DNA of 64,000 nt from Pelagibius sp. CAU 1746. Its GTDB lineage: Bacteria > Pseudomonadota > Alphaproteobacteria > Kiloniellales > Kiloniellaceae. The notes under the pieces were generated by a model, which saw nothing but the letters and a program-made list of their open reading frames with translations, was not told the origin of the DNA and did no database searches. The stretch is taken from assembly GCF_039839785.1 (NCBI RefSeq), contig NZ_JBDOQT010000002.1, positions 372,001-436,000 of the forward strand. The letters are read 5' to 3'. The translations under genes and the position numbers were made by a program. This document shows positions 8,236 to 16,191 of this stretch, piece after piece (within the stretch, counting starts at the first letter, position 1; the number at the start of each line of letters is the position of its first letter).

Positions 8236-8408
8236 AAAAAAATCGCCCGACGCCGGGAATGATCGGCGCCGGGCGGATTTGCAGAGTGACGGTTTTCTAT
8301 CCGGGAGTGAGACCGGACGAACCCGTCTTGGCCTGACTGGGCAAGGCCAACATCCGCCGCCATGGAGGCCAAAGTGGTGGGGACCACCTCCGTCAGGTTG
8401 CGGCGAAC
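8236..8408 (-). ncRNA. Predicted small regulatory RNA under FNR/FixK-type promoter
   Basis: Nothing codes here, yet the minus strand has a complete transcription unit. A class II FNR-type promoter (box at 8443-8456, -10 TAAGAT at 8420-8415) predicts a start near 8408. A strong GC hairpin (8275-8244) followed by A then seven T ends the unit near 8236, giving about 170 nt. Inside are stem-loops TTGGCCT/AGGCCAA (8350-8328) and GGTGGT-CCCC-ACCACT with a C-rich loop, plus a CCTCC word able to pair with ribosome sites. The RNA family is not recognised; existence is inferred from promoter and terminator geometry. Confidence 0.55.
8244..8275 (-). terminator. Rho-independent terminator of the predicted small RNA
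   Basis: A 12-bp stem (CGGGCG... / CGCCCG...) with one mismatch and an 8-nt loop is followed on the minus strand by ATTTTTTT (8243-8236). On the plus strand the 3' flank is only GATTT, so orientation favours minus-strand termination. Confidence 0.75.
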
Positions 8409-8414
8409 GAGGGG

Positions 8415-8456
8415 ATCTTAGGAACGCAGCCCCCACCCCGCCTTGACCCATATCAA
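8415..8456 (-). promoter_or_regulatory. FNR/FixK box plus -10 element
   Basis: On the minus strand TTGATATGGGTCAA (8456-8443) matches TTGAT-N4-ATCAA with one change. The -10 candidate TAAGAT (8420-8415) begins 22 nt after the box, which places the box centre at -41.5, the class II activation position. The box could also influence glpK, whose start is 170 bp away on the other strand. Confidence 0.6.
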
Positions 8457-8626
8457 TTGCCGGAGAAAAATTACGTGCCGCCAGCGGCGCCATCTTCGGG
8501 TTGATCTTGCTCGCGCCGCCCAGCATTCTTCGCCGGCGGCCCAAATAGCCGCAGGACTCCAAAGCGGTCGCTCCGATCGCAACTCAGTATTAGAACGAAT
8601 AAAAGAACAAAGGGGGGAGGGCCGGC

Positions 8627-10120
8627 ATGAGCGCCGAACGCACGATTCTCGCCATCGATCAAGGCACCACCAGCAGCCGCGCCATCCTGTTCTCCGGCGA
8701 CGGCCGGCGCCTGGGCCAAGCGCAAAAGGAGCTGCCGCAGCACTTCCCCCGGTCCGGCTGGGTCGAGCACGACGCCGAGGACATCTGGCGCGACACGGTG
8801 GCGGTCATGGGCGGGGCGCTGGCCGACGCCGGCAGGCGCGTGGAGGACGTGGCGGCCATCGGCATCACCAACCAGCGCGAGACCACGGTGATCTGGGACC
8901 GCGCCACCGGCGAGCCCATCCACAAGGCCATCGTCTGGCAGGACCGCCGCACCGCCGAGCTCTGCCAGAACCTGCGGTCCCAGGGCGCCGAGGAGGTCGT
9001 GCGCCAGCGCACCGGCCTGCTGCTCGACCCCTACTTCTCGGGCACCAAGATCGCCTGGCTGCTGGACAACGTGCCGGGCGCGCGCGAGCGGGCCGAACGC
9101 GGCGAGCTGGCCTTCGGCACCATCGACTGCTTCCTTTTGTGGCGGCTGACCGGCGGCAAGGTCCACGCCACCGACGCCACCAACGCAGCACGCACCCTGA
9201 TCTTCGACATCAAGAAGCAGGTCTGGGACCCGGAACTTCTGGCGCTGCTGCGCATCCCCGAGAGCCTGCTGCCGGAGGTGAAGGACAGCGACGCCGACTT
9301 CGGCGCCACCGATCCGGAGATCCTGGGCCGCCCCATCCCCATCGGCGGCATCGCCGGCGACCAGCAGGCGGCCACCATCGGCCAGGCCTGCTTCGAGGCC
9401 GGGATGATGAAGTCGACCTACGGCACCGGCTGCTTCGCCCTCTTCAACACCGGCGACAAGTTGGTGCACTCCGAGCACCGCCTGCTCTCCACCATCGCCT
9501 ACCGCCTGGGCGGCGAGACGACCTACGCCCTGGAGGGCAGCATCTTCGTCGCCGGCGCCGCCGTGCAATGGCTGCGCGACGGCCTGGGCGTCATCGCCGC
9601 GGCGCCGGAAACCGAAGCCCTGGCCAAGCAGGCCGACACCGGCCAGCGCGTCTACCTGGTGCCGGCCTTCACCGGGCTGGGCGCGCCCTACTGGGACGCA
9701 GAGGCGCGCGGTGCCGTCTTCGGCCTGACCCGAGCGACCGGCCCGGCGGAGATGGCGCGCGCGGCGCTGGAGGCGGTCTGCTACCAGACCCGCGACCTGC
9801 TGGAAGCCATGCGCGCCGACGGCGCCAGCGGGCTGGAGACCCTGCGCGTCGACGGCGGCATGGTGGCCAACGACTGGATGCTGCAGATGCTGGCCGACAT
9901 CCTGGGCGTGGCTGTGGAGCGCCCGGTGGTGGCAGAGACCACGGCCCTGGGCGCGGCCTATCTGGCGGGCCTCAACCAGGGCCTCTTCGCCGACCTCGAC
10001 GCCGTCGCCGCCCAGTGGCAGCGCGACGCGCATTTCGACCCGCAGATGGCGGCCTCCGAGCGCGACGAGCGCTATGCGGGCTGGCAGGACGCGGTGAAGC
10101 GGGTGCGCACCGGCGGCTAG
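8627..10120 (+). CDS. glpK: Glycerol kinase
   Basis: A 497-residue FGGY-family kinase that makes sn-glycerol 3-phosphate from glycerol and ATP in the cytoplasm. The N-terminus has the phosphate loop [12 protein letters not shown], followed by [10 protein letters not shown], the glycerol-site motif [11 protein letters not shown], and the C-terminal ATP-site [12 protein letters not shown]. Length equals that of E. coli GlpK. The ATG at 8627 has GGGGGAGGG just upstream. No glpF, glpD or glpR is adjacent. The 567-bp upstream gap holds intergenic repeats and the predicted small RNA; the promoter is probably in the AT-rich stretch 8585-8610. Confidence 0.96.
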   Translation: MSAERTILAIDQGTTSSRAILFSGDGRRLGQAQKELPQHFPRSGWVEHDAEDIWRDTVAVMGGALADAGRRVEDVAAIGITNQRETTVIWDRATGEPIHKAIVWQDRRTAELCQNLRSQGAEEVVRQRTGLLLDPYFSGTKIAWLLDNVPGARERAERGELAFGTIDCFLLWRLTGGKVHATDATNAARTLIFDIKKQVWDPELLALLRIPESLLPEVKDSDADFGATDPEILGRPIPIGGIAGDQQAATIGQACFEAGMMKSTYGTGCFALFNTGDKLVHSEHRLLSTIAYRLGGETTYALEGSIFVAGAAVQWLRDGLGVIAAAPETEALAKQADTGQRVYLVPAFTGLGAPYWDAEARGAVFGLTRATGPAEMARAALEAVCYQTRDLLEAMRADGASGLETLRVDGGMVANDWMLQMLADILGVAVERPVVAETTALGAAYLAGLNQGLFADLDAVAAQWQRDAHFDPQMAASERDERYAGWQDAVKRVRTGG

Positions 10121-10180
10121 ATCGGATCACGATTAGGCGGAACCACACTGTGCTTCCGCCTAATCGTGTGAATCCGATCT
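10119..10180. repeat. Long hairpin at the 3' end of glpK
   Basis: Near-perfect inverted repeat of about 23 bp per arm (AGATCGGAT...TTAGGCGGAA and complement) with an 11-nt loop, beginning inside the glpK stop codon. It is long for a simple terminator and lacks a T tract (ATTTC follows). It probably terminates or protects the glpK message and resembles dispersed palindromic elements. Confidence 0.6.
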
Positions 10181-10193
10181 ATTTCAAAGGCAT

Positions 10194-10255
10194 AGAGCAG
10201 ATTCACAGGGCCGGTGGATCGCCTTCGGCGATTCCAGCCGGCCCTGATCTGCTCT
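10194..10255. repeat. Second long hairpin between glpK and the LysE gene
   Basis: Inverted repeat AGAGCAGAT... / ...ATCTGCTCT with inner arms AGGGCCGG/CCGGCCCT and GGATCGCC-TTC-GGCGATTC, about 27 bp per arm with small mismatches. It lies between convergent genes, so it may act as a bidirectional transcription end. Confidence 0.55.
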
Positions 10256-10265
10256 CGCGGGCCGC

Positions 10266-10889
10266 CTACAGCAGCAAGGCTTCGATCAGCACATAGGAGC
10301 CGAAGCCGGCGATGGCGGCGGCGGAGATGTGATTTATCGTCGTCAGAAGATTGTCATCCAGGCGGCGGCTGAGCCGCTTCGTGCCGGTGCAGAGCACCAG
10401 CCACCACAAGGCGGAGCCAAGGAACACCCCGAGAATCAGCGCGGCGGCCTGCAGCGTCGCCCCGGTCGCCGCGACGACGCGGAAACTGGCGAAGAAACCC
10501 AGGAAGGCCATGATGGTGATCGGATTGGTGATCACCAGCAGGAAGGAAGCGGCGACGATACTGTGGCCCCGCAGCCGTGGCGCCGAGGTGCTGCTGTGGT
10601 GGAACCAGGTCCACAGGCCGAGCGCGACGAGAAATATGCCGCCGCCAAAGCGCAGTTCCACTTCGATCTCGAGCAGAAAGTCGGTCAGCGGCGAAATACC
10701 GGCGGCCGCGACCGCCCCCAGGGCCGCGTCGCCCAGCGCCGCCCCGAGACCAGACAGCAGGCCGGAGCGGATGCCGTGGTTCAGGGTGCGCTGGATACAG
10801 AGAATCCCCACCGGCCCCACCGGCATGGCCACGGCAATGCCGATGGCGATGCCTTTCAGCAGGATCAGGAAACTGTCGAGCGCAAGCAC
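10266..10889 (-). CDS. LysE/RhtB-family amino-acid exporter
   Basis: A 207-residue inner-membrane protein with about six predicted membrane segments. The family N-terminal signature is present: KGIAIGIAVAMPVGPVGILC followed by QRTLNHGIRSGLLSGLGAAL. A second conserved element is ITNPITIMAFLGFF. Such proteins export amino acids or their analogues. The start is GTG at 10889; no strong ribosome site is seen. It is convergent with glpK and not clearly in an operon. Substrate cannot be assigned. Confidence 0.87.
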   Translation of the reverse strand: MLALDSFLILLKGIAIGIAVAMPVGPVGILCIQRTLNHGIRSGLLSGLGAALGDAALGAVAAAGISPLTDFLLEIEVELRFGGGIFLVALGLWTWFHHSSTSAPRLRGHSIVAASFLLVITNPITIMAFLGFFASFRVVAATGATLQAAALILGVFLGSALWWLVLCTGTKRLSRRLDDNLLTTINHISAAAIAGFGSYVLIEALLL

Positions 10890-11085
10890 CAGCGAGGCGT
10901 CCGGAAAGGTTTGGAATCGGGCGGGGACCCGCCCGGATCAGTGCCCTTTTATGGCCCAAGCCCGGCGCCGAAGCCAGCCTCGCGGGCCTGCGTGGGCTGG
11001 ATTCCATTACCCCCCTGGGCCTAGGATTGGGGGCGCAGCCGCTGCGGCTGCAGTTTTTTGGGAGACGCGGTTGGTAGAGCGCACC

Positions 11086-11331
11086 ATGGAGAGCATCAAG
11101 ATCCCCCTGGAGGAGATCTACGTGCCGGCGAAACGCAAACGCACCTTGAAGCCCGAGCAGGTCGACGCCCTGGCTCAGAGCATCATGGAGGAAGGCCTGA
11201 AAATGCCGATCTCCGTGCGCAAGGGCAATGGGCGCTACGTCCTGCAGGAAGGCCTGCACCGCCTGGAGGCCTGCCGCGCCCTGGGCGAGGAAACCATCGA
11301 CAGCATCATCGTCCGCGCCCGCCAGCACTAG
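11086..11331 (+). CDS. Stand-alone ParB/sulfiredoxin-like domain mini-protein
   Basis: An 81-residue protein consisting only of a ParB N-terminal (sulfiredoxin-like) fold: IPLEEIYVPAKRKRTLKPEQVDALAQSIMEEGLKMPISV then RYVLQEGLHRLEACRALGE. The loop GLHRLEAC aligns with the GxHRxxA nucleotide-binding box of ParB domains. No helix-turn-helix follows, so it is not a partition protein. An alternative TTG start at 11071 has a better ribosome site (GGGAG) and would add five residues. Convergent with the hydroxyacid dehydrogenase. Role unknown. Confidence 0.7.
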   Translation: MESIKIPLEEIYVPAKRKRTLKPEQVDALAQSIMEEGLKMPISVRKGNGRYVLQEGLHRLEACRALGEETIDSIIVRARQH

Positions 11332-11341
11332 CTGCCTGCGG

Positions 11342-12316
11342 TCAGGCCACCCGGTCGGCCGGCTCCTTGCCCGCAAAGATGGCGTCCAGATTGTCCAGGG
11401 CGCAAAAGCCCATTCCGTCGCGGGTCTCCAGCGTGGCGCTGCCGATGTGCGGCAGGCCGAAGACGTTGTCGAGCTTGCGGTACTCCGGGTGGATGTCCGT
11501 CGGCTCGCCGTTGAAGACGTCGAGGCCGGCGGCGGCGATACGACCGGACTTCAAGGCGGCGATCAGCGCCGCGTCGTCGATGACCGCGCCGCGCGCCGTG
11601 TTGACGACGATGGCGCCTTCGGGCAGCAGGGCGATGCGCTCGGCATTCAGCAGACCGGTCGTCTCCGGCGTTGCCGGGCAGTGCAGCGACAGCACGTCGC
11701 AATGGGGCAGCAGGTCCTCGATGGTGGCGTGGTAGGTGGCGCCCAGCGCCTTCTCCGTCTCCGCATCCAGGCGGCTGCGCTTGGTGTAGTGCACCGCCAT
11801 GTCGAAGCCGCGGGCGCGCTTGGCGGCAACCTGCCCCACGCGACCCATGCCGATGACGCCGAAACGCTTGCCCGTGGTCTGGGTGCCGACCATGAAGGCC
11901 GGACTCCAGTCCTTCCAGCCGGCCTCGCGCACCAGGGCCACGCCCTCCGTCGCGCGCCGCGCCGCGCCGAGCATACAGAGGATCGCGATCTCGGCGGTGG
12001 CGTCGCTCAGCACGTCCGGCGTGTTGGTGACGATGATGCCGCGCGCCTTGGCCGCTTCGGTGTCGACATGGTCATAGCCGACCGAGAAATTGGCGATGGC
12101 CTTCACCCGCTGCGGCAGGCGGCCGATGACCTCCGCGGTGAACTTCTCCGTATGGCAGGGCAGGATCGCGTCGGCGCCGGCCGAGATCTCGACCAGTTCA
12201 TCCGCCGTATAGAGCCTGTCGTCGGGATTGAGGATGGCCTCGTAGTCCCTGACCAGCCGGGCCTCCACGGCCTCCGGCAGCTTGCGGGTCGCAAAGACGA
12301 CCGGCCTGTCTCCCAT
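11342..12316 (-). CDS. D-isomer 2-hydroxyacid dehydrogenase (glyoxylate/hydroxypyruvate reductase-like)
   Basis: A 324-residue NAD(P)H-dependent enzyme. The Rossmann motif GVIGMGRVGQ lies near residue 155. The catalytic triad is visible as Arg in NTARGAVID, Glu in FNGEPTD and His in LPHIGS. The N-terminal catalytic half has FSVGYDHVD, and the overall pattern is that of glyoxylate/hydroxypyruvate reductases. It would reduce glyoxylate or hydroxypyruvate, fitting ureide-derived glyoxylate made by genes elsewhere in the window, though that link is inference. ATG at 12316. Confidence 0.9.
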   Translation of the reverse strand: MGDRPVVFATRKLPEAVEARLVRDYEAILNPDDRLYTADELVEISAGADAILPCHTEKFTAEVIGRLPQRVKAIANFSVGYDHVDTEAAKARGIIVTNTPDVLSDATAEIAILCMLGAARRATEGVALVREAGWKDWSPAFMVGTQTTGKRFGVIGMGRVGQVAAKRARGFDMAVHYTKRSRLDAETEKALGATYHATIEDLLPHCDVLSLHCPATPETTGLLNAERIALLPEGAIVVNTARGAVIDDAALIAALKSGRIAAAGLDVFNGEPTDIHPEYRKLDNVFGLPHIGSATLETRDGMGFCALDNLDAIFAGKEPADRVA

Positions 12317-12421
12317 GTTTGTCTCCCTAAATGAGGTATCGGTTGGTTCCGCGCATCAAAGCAGGCCGCCCGGCAAATGACAAATCGGCCGAGCGGCTTT
12401 GCCGCTGGCAGGAAACTGCCG

Positions 12422-13138
12422 CTAAAGCAGACCCCATTCTCCGACGGCAATGCCGTAGACGATGGAGCCGCCGACCAGCACAGTGACGGCGCCGACCGCC
12501 GCCTGCAGACTGCGGTTGGCCCAGGTGAAAAGCCGCGCGGTAAAGCTGAGCGGTACCGCTATGACGGCCGAGAGGACAGCCATGCCGAGGATCGAACCGA
12601 GGCCGAACAGCAGGATGTAAACCAACGCCAGGGGCACCGATTGAGCCGAGCCGAGGGCCAGCAGCACCAGAGCGGCGGAACCCGCCAGGCCATGGACCAT
12701 GCCGACCGCCAGGCTGCGCAGCGGCAGGCCCTTGGGATGGGCGTGCTCGTGGTGCTGCGGGTCGTGGCCGTTCTCTTCGCGAGCGTGCTTGTGGGCGTGC
12801 AGGTGCATGACGCCGTCGGCATGGCGGTGGGCGTGAAAGTGAACGCGCTCCCGCCACAGGCGGCGCAGCAAAGTGGCGCCGAGGACCAGCAGCATGACAC
12901 CGACCAGGAACTCCAGGCCCTGAGCCCAGCTCTCCGGGACAGCCCCACCCAGATAAACCACCAGGCCGCCCAGCAGCAACAGGGTCAGCGTGTGCCCCAC
13001 CCCCCAGACGGCGCCGTGGCGTACCGCCGTGCGCAGCTTGCGGCTATCGGCCGAGATGCTGGCCACGGCGGCGACGTGATCGGCCTCGAAAGCATGCTGC
13101 AAGCCGATCAGAAACCCCAGAAAGAGTGCGGAAACCAT
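12422..13138 (-). CDS. Nickel/cobalt transporter of the NiCoT/UreH type
   Basis: A 238-residue membrane protein with about six predicted segments. Residues 15-21 (HAFEADH) form the first-helix metal signature of this superfamily. Residues about 99-135 form a cytoplasmic or periplasmic loop very rich in His (HFHAHRHADGVMHLHAHKH and further HH/HEHAH), a metal-chelating region. These proteins move Ni2+ or Co2+. The half-size ArsP-like permeases lie upstream on the same strand and bluB (cobalamin lower-ligand synthesis) is 2 kb away, which makes cobalt uptake for B12 a reasonable guess. ATG at 13138. Confidence 0.88.
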   Translation of the reverse strand: MVSALFLGFLIGLQHAFEADHVAAVASISADSRKLRTAVRHGAVWGVGHTLTLLLLGGLVVYLGGAVPESWAQGLEFLVGVMLLVLGATLLRRLWRERVHFHAHRHADGVMHLHAHKHAREENGHDPQHHEHAHPKGLPLRSLAVGMVHGLAGSAALVLLALGSAQSVPLALVYILLFGLGSILGMAVLSAVIAVPLSFTARLFTWANRSLQAAVGAVTVLVGGSIVYGIAVGEWGLL

Positions 13139-13402
13139 CTATGCCGGTCCTTCAACGAAACGCAACTGGCCTGGCGGTCCGGGCCAGGCACCGCAATCGC
13201 ACATGTCAAGCTCCGCCTAGGGGGGTAGCGCCCGAAATGTCCGTCGATTCTGTCGCGTGATCGGATCCAGTATTGGTCAAGCCGGTCGGGCTGCCAAGCC
13301 CCGATGCGCCGCATCGCCCGGGGAGCTTTAGGGGGCGGTTTCCCCCTGGCGGACCGCCGGCCGCACGCAAACGGAACGGCTTCAATCGGACCATGAAAGG
13401 GT

Positions 13403-13915
13403 CTACTGCCAGGCCGCCGCCAGTCCGGCGAGCTGCCCCGCGGCGAAACCCAGAAGAACCGGCAAGGGCAGCGCGCAGGCCAGACGCCGCAGGGTGGCGG
13501 CGCGCCCGGTGATCGGCAGCTCCCAAACCAGGGTGCGGTTCAGATTGTAGAGGCCCCAGGCAGTCACGAAGGCCATGATCTGCGGTGCGCCGCCACCGAC
13601 CTCCAGCGCCGCGCCGCCCACGGCGAAGGCCAGCAGCGGGCCGCCCGGGGTCACTGCGCCGAGAGCGCTGGCGATCAGCAGGCCCGCGACGCCGGTGTCG
13701 CCGCCGACCGCCGCCGCCACCGCCTCGGGCGGCACAAGGGCGGCAATGAAGCCGGCGCCCAGCACCGCGCAGAAGATGCGCGGGGCGACGAGGCGCGCCT
13801 GGATCAGAGCCAATTGCAGCGAACGGTGAAAGCTGCCGTCGTGACGCTGCCAGGCGATGCGCCCCAGAACCACGACCGCGCCGTAGAGCAGCAGGCTGGC
13901 GATGACGATATTCAT
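13403..13915 (-). CDS. Half-size permease (ArsP/DUF318-like), second subunit
   Basis: A 170-residue membrane protein with about five predicted segments. The conserved loop ALGAVTPGGPLLAF and the later FVTAWGLYNLNRTLVWELP match the repeat unit of DUF318/ArsP permeases, but only one half of the usual two-repeat protein is present. It overlaps the upstream partner gene by ATGA, so the two are probably made together as a heterodimeric permease. Substrate (organo-arsenical, metal or other) cannot be told. ATG at 13915. Confidence 0.7.
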   Translation of the reverse strand: MNIVIASLLLYGAVVVLGRIAWQRHDGSFHRSLQLALIQARLVAPRIFCAVLGAGFIAALVPPEAVAAAVGGDTGVAGLLIASALGAVTPGGPLLAFAVGGAALEVGGGAPQIMAFVTAWGLYNLNRTLVWELPITGRAATLRRLACALPLPVLLGFAAGQLAGLAAAWQ

Positions 13916-14499
13916 TCGCCGGCTCTCCCTTCGCTTCGGGCATTCTCGGCCTCTTCGCCGGCGACGGTCCCGCCGGCGAAGACCAGGCGTGCGGCCAGTC
14001 CGAGCAGCAGCGGCACAGCGAGGCTCAGCCCGTAGCGCAGGTAAACGAAGTCGTGGCTGAAGAATGACATCTCCCAAACCAAGGTACGGTTGAGATTGAG
14101 CAGCGACCAGCCGGTGAGGAAGGCGGTGGTGGTGCCGATGTCCGCGCCGGCGCCGCGCAGCGCCACGGTGAGGGGGAAGGCCATCATCGGCCCGCCCGGG
14201 AGCAGCGCCCCGGCGAGCCCGGCCAAGAACAGTCCGCGCAGGCCCGAGCGCGCGCCCATCCAGCGTGCCACCTTGTCCTGCGGCAGCAGCACGGTCAGCA
14301 GCCCGGCCAGCAGCACGCCGCCCACGACCTTGGGCGCGATCGAGAGCAGCAGCGTCAGGTCGCTGCCGAGAACCGAGAAGAAGACCTCGGGGCCCTTGAT
14401 TACATAGCACGCCACCCCCGCCGCCAGGGCGATCAGGGCAACAATCAGCAGGCCGACGTCGCCCTTCGGGCGACGCACCGAAGCAGGCAGGTCCGGCAC
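13912..14499 (-). CDS. Half-size permease (ArsP/DUF318-like), first subunit
   Basis: A 195-residue membrane protein paralogous to its downstream neighbour: LAGALLPGGPMMAFPLT and FLTGWSLLNLNRTLVWEMS align with the matching motifs of the other protein. Start is GTG at 14499 with GGAGTG about 6 nt upstream. The overlap with the next gene (ATGA) and shared motifs indicate a split ArsP-type transporter. The C-terminus is acidic and cytoplasmic-like (GEEAENARSEGRAGE). Confidence 0.7.
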   Translation of the reverse strand: MPDLPASVRRPKGDVGLLIVALIALAAGVACYVIKGPEVFFSVLGSDLTLLLSIAPKVVGGVLLAGLLTVLLPQDKVARWMGARSGLRGLFLAGLAGALLPGGPMMAFPLTVALRGAGADIGTTTAFLTGWSLLNLNRTLVWEMSFFSHDFVYLRYGLSLAVPLLLGLAARLVFAGGTVAGEEAENARSEGRAGE

Positions 14500-14631
14500 G
14501 CTTTCACTCCAGCAGACACTCCACGCCGGAGAAGGCGAAGAAGGAAGGAGCGCAGCTTAGCACCGGTCCCTCCGCCGGCACTAGCGACGGCAGCGACAGG
14601 CTGCCATGCCGCTGCCGCAGACCAGCGGGAG

Positions 14632-15045
14632 TCAGTGCGCCTGGGCCAGCAAGGTCATGATGTGATCGTAAAGCCGGCTATCCCGGTCGGCTGCCTTGGT
14701 GATGTCGTTGTACTGCTGCAGCGTCAGCCCCAAGGCCTCGATCTCGCCGATCATCTCGTCCGTCGCCTCGCGGGTCAGGCTCGCGGCCTCCTCGTCACTC
14801 CCAGCTTGCGCGATCCTGGGCCGCCAGGCGCTGTCCACCGCCCGCACCTTCAAGACCGCGGAGACGTAGGCCTTCAGCGCTTCCTGGCTGAACCCGCCCA
14901 CCTCGCCCTCCGCGTCCGCCTGGACGAGCTGCGGCAGCCGGCCCGGCAGCGACCAAGCGGCCTGACCCGGCGGGAGCGCGCATGCCAGGGCGAGCGGAAC
15001 GGCCAAGCTGGCACGGCAGCGGATGAGGAATCGGAAACGTGGCAT
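14632..15045 (-). CDS. Secreted DUF4168-like protein
   Basis: A 137-residue exported protein. Residues 1-30 form a Sec-type signal (basic MPRFRFLIRCR, hydrophobic ASLAVPLALACAL, cleavage near GQAAW). The mature part is helical and carries the DUF4168 pattern FSQEALKAYVSAVLKVRAVD and EIEALGLTLQQYNDITKAADRDSRLYDHI. The family is conserved in proteobacteria and cyanobacteria without known function. Single gene, ATG at 15045. Confidence 0.75.
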   Translation of the reverse strand: MPRFRFLIRCRASLAVPLALACALPPGQAAWSLPGRLPQLVQADAEGEVGGFSQEALKAYVSAVLKVRAVDSAWRPRIAQAGSDEEAASLTREATDEMIGEIEALGLTLQQYNDITKAADRDSRLYDHIMTLLAQAH

Positions 15046-15244
15046 GACCGAGCCTTTCGTCGAGATCTGAGGAAAAAACGGCCGGCCAAAAAGCCGATGT
15101 CCGGCGCTCTAACTCTTCGACTCGAGGCCTTGCCCGCTATTCCCGACGCCCGTCGGCGCACCGGAAATGACACAACCGGAGATGCTCAGAAAGCAGCGGC
15201 GCCAACTCCCTTGCGTCGCAATGAGATATGGCCGGGGATTCTTC

Positions 15245-15922
15245 TCACCGGGTGACGAAGAGATCGCCCGCCGCGCGGCGTTCCTCCCAGCCGCGGCGGG
15301 CCAGTTCCGGATCGTCGTGCTCCTCCTCGGGATAACCCAGGCAGAGGTAGGCGACCAGGCGCCAGCTATCCGGCACCTCCAGGTCGCGGCTCAGTGCCTC
15401 GGCATCCAGGATCGACACCCAGCCGAGGCCGATGCCGGCGGCGCGCGCCGCCAGCCAGAGGGTGTGCACGGCACAGACCGTCGAATACTGCAGGGTCTCC
15501 GGCATGGAGCGGCGGCCCAGGCCGTGGCCCTGCTCGGGCGCGCACTCGCAGAACACGGCGAGCTGCTCCGGGGCGTCATCCAGGCCGGAGAGCTTCAGGC
15601 GTGCGTAGAGCGCCGCGCGGGAGCCTGAATAGTCGGCCAGCGCCTCGGCGTTGGCGGCCTCGAAGTTGGACCGCACCAGCGCGCGCCGCTCCGGGCTGGC
15701 CACGCGCACGAATCGCCAGGGCTGGCTGAGGCCGACGCTGGGGGCCAGTTCAGCCAGGACCAGCAGGCGCTCCAGCATGCCCGGCGGCAGGGGCTCGCTG
15801 CGGAAGCGGCGCACGTCGCGCCGCCACACCAGCAGCGCTTCCAGCTCGGCCTGGAAGGCGGGTCCGAAGACCGGCGCGCCCTCCTGCGGCGGGTTTTCCC
15901 CTTTCGGCGATTCGGCGGTCAT
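15245..15922 (-). CDS. bluB: 5,6-dimethylbenzimidazole synthase
   Basis: A 225-residue nitroreductase-fold flavoprotein of the BluB type, which cleaves reduced FMN with O2 to make the lower ligand of vitamin B12. The N-terminus (WRRDVRRFRSEPLPPGMLERLL), the LAPSVGLSQPWRFVRV segment and the C-terminal LGWVSILDAEALSRDLEVP and YLCLGYPEE fit BluB better than general nitroreductases. No other cob genes are near and I see no convincing cobalamin riboswitch in the 270 bp upstream. Start ATG at 15922. Confidence 0.85.
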   Translation of the reverse strand: MTAESPKGENPPQEGAPVFGPAFQAELEALLVWRRDVRRFRSEPLPPGMLERLLVLAELAPSVGLSQPWRFVRVASPERRALVRSNFEAANAEALADYSGSRAALYARLKLSGLDDAPEQLAVFCECAPEQGHGLGRRSMPETLQYSTVCAVHTLWLAARAAGIGLGWVSILDAEALSRDLEVPDSWRLVAYLCLGYPEEEHDDPELARRGWEERRAAGDLFVTR

Positions 15923-16191
15923 GGGCGGCACTATCGTTCCGCGGCACCGCCCGCCGCAAGTCCGGGTTTGCCTGCGCAGGGTCCGGGTGAGCAGGAGGTC
16001 TGGAAAAACAACCAATTGTGAAGAGACATAGGCCACCCAACGGCTTATCCTCTAAACGAATCGATAAGGTCTCGGCGCCCTTGCGGCCGGCGACCGGTGA
16101 TGGCGTCGCGCCAAGGAGCGGCCGGGCCACCCATAGGAGCCCAGGGCGAAGGCCCACGAGGGCTCCGACCGGTGACACGTGAGGGATAGCT

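Noticed and set aside
8200-8562. 120-codon minus-strand frame upstream of glpK
   Set aside because: Spans the predicted promoter and terminator of the small RNA, has no family similarity and no ribosome site.
13139-13402. Nickel/cobalt or cobalamin riboswitch upstream of the Ni/Co transporter
   Set aside because: A TTGACA occurs but no conserved riboswitch core is seen; only GC-rich short hairpins are present.
15923-16191. Cobalamin riboswitch upstream of bluB
   Set aside because: I looked for the B12-box core on the minus strand and did not find a convincing match.
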